A model generated the notes under the pieces. That model was not told the DNA's origin. It did no database searches and saw only the letters and a program-made list of their open reading frames with translations. A stretch of DNA of 64,000 bases, taken from assembly GCA_947488345.1 (NCBI GenBank), contig CANKZQ010000005.1, forward strand, positions 186,001 through 250,000, in the 5' to 3' direction. The translations under genes were made by a program, and so were the position numbers. Source of the stretch: an uncultured Flavobacteriaceae bacterium (GTDB taxonomy: Bacteria; Bacteroidota; Bacteroidia; Flavobacteriales; Flavobacteriaceae). Below are positions 63,454 to 64,000 of the stretch, piece by piece; within the stretch, counting starts at the first letter, position 1, and every line of letters starts with the position of its first letter.

Positions 63454-64000
63454 TAAACTGTCTCTTTTTCAACCTTTGTCATCCAACCGAATATATCTTT
63501 TTGCTTACCCGTTTTGATATCGTTCAACGTATCATTAATTTCAAGTCCGACTGGACTTTCATTTGAGACGTGAATGGTTTCATTGTGTAATCCAATCTCT
63601 TGGATATAGGCGATTCCAACAGCGGTACCTGTACCAAAAGCTTCCTCTAACGTACCGTTTGAAGAGGCCTCTTTTATTTCATCAATAGTGATGGCTCGTT
63701 CAATAACCTCATAGCCTTTATCTCTTAAAAGATCGATAACGCTCATACGTGTAATACCATCTAATATGGCCCCATCGCGTTTTGGCGTAATCATTTTTCC
63801 AGCTATTTTGAAGAAAATATTCATGGTTCCAACTTCTTGGATATATTTATGCTCAACGGCATCTAACCATAATACTTGATCATAGCCTTTCGCTTTTGCT
63901 AACTCTGTAGGGCGAATGGCTGCGGCATAATTTCCTGCGGCTTTTGCCTCGCCAGTACCACCTTCGGCTGCTCTTATATAATGTGTTTCGGCAAACAATT
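63453..64000 (-). CDS. ilvE: Branched-chain amino-acid aminotransferase (5' end missing)
   Basis: The frame runs off the right edge of the window; 181 residues of the C-terminal half are present. EGGTGEAKAAGNYAAA holds the PLP-binding Lys, followed by GYDQVLWLDAVEHKYIQEVGTMN, GAILDGITRMSVIDLLRD and EEAFGTGTAVGI, all typical of BCAT. The enzyme moves the amino group between Leu/Ile/Val and 2-oxoglutarate. It overlaps the E1 gene by one base. Confidence 0.92.
   Translation of the reverse strand, partial: LFAETHYIRAAEGGTGEAKAAGNYAAAIRPTELAKAKGYDQVLWLDAVEHKYIQEVGTMNIFFKIAGKMITPKRDGAILDGITRMSVIDLLRDKGYEVIERAITIDEIKEASSNGTLEEAFGTGTAVGIAYIQEIGLHNETIHVSNESPVGLEINDTLNDIKTGKQKDIFGWMTKVEKETV

Overview
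The window looks like a chromosomal segment of a member of the Flavobacteriaceae (Bacteroidota), probably marine. The DNA is AT-rich. It carries a SusC/SusD pair, a complete Bat (aerotolerance-type) operon, plug-domain and TonB-dependent outer-membrane proteins, and DUF4369/TlpA-type thiol proteins. Several upstream regions carry the Bacteroidota -7 promoter box TAnnTTTG. The genus assignment is an inference; there is no rRNA or tRNA gene in the window to anchor it.

Layout. 1-15 kb: the end of a large MG2/plug-domain protein, a possible small RNA, tex, a lipoprotein, metG, an LD-carboxypeptidase with a YraN nuclease-like gene, a TPR lipoprotein with an SCO-family protein, a DUF4369/thioredoxin protein and an SDR. 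15-19.4 kb: a small beta-barrel candidate, a DUF2306 membrane protein, and a tight operon of acyl-CoA dehydrogenase, APH-type kinase and 3-hydroxyacyl-CoA dehydrogenase that resembles a split ACAD10/11 or Lva module. 19.4-20.8 kb: the only long gene-poor stretch. It holds five copies of a 20-bp palindromic repeat, a terminator-ended RNA candidate, and a small GIY-YIG gene framed exactly by two inverted repeat copies.

20.8-36 kb: an EamA transporter coupled to mfd, an alpha/beta hydrolase, a class-V aminotransferase, and a metal-homeostasis locus in which a TonB receptor plus thioredoxin-like protein diverge from a DtxR/MntR-type regulator plus ZIP transporter around a clear dyad operator. Then come an AddA/RecB-like helicase-nuclease, cvpA and panB. 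36-41 kb: an orphan SusC/SusD pair. 41-50 kb: moxR, DUF58, a Bat membrane protein, batA, batB, batC, a VOC protein, batD and batE. 50-55 kb: an operon of HAD-like hydrolase, map, cupin and methyltransferase, then gpmI with a thioredoxin-like gene, and an ankyrin protein. 55-64 kb: ppa, a small membrane protein, an M48 protease, an apparent operon of TraB/TIKI-like lipoprotein, nitrilase and two amidohydrolases, and finally a fused E1 alpha/beta 2-oxoacid dehydrogenase coupled to a truncated branched-chain aminotransferase.

Most of the content is ordinary housekeeping. The parts that most deserve a second look are the GIY-YIG/palindrome unit, the two terminator-ended RNA candidates, the ACAD/APH/HCDH operon, the metal-regulated TonB locus with a CxxC in its plug, and the nitrilase-amidohydrolase cluster.
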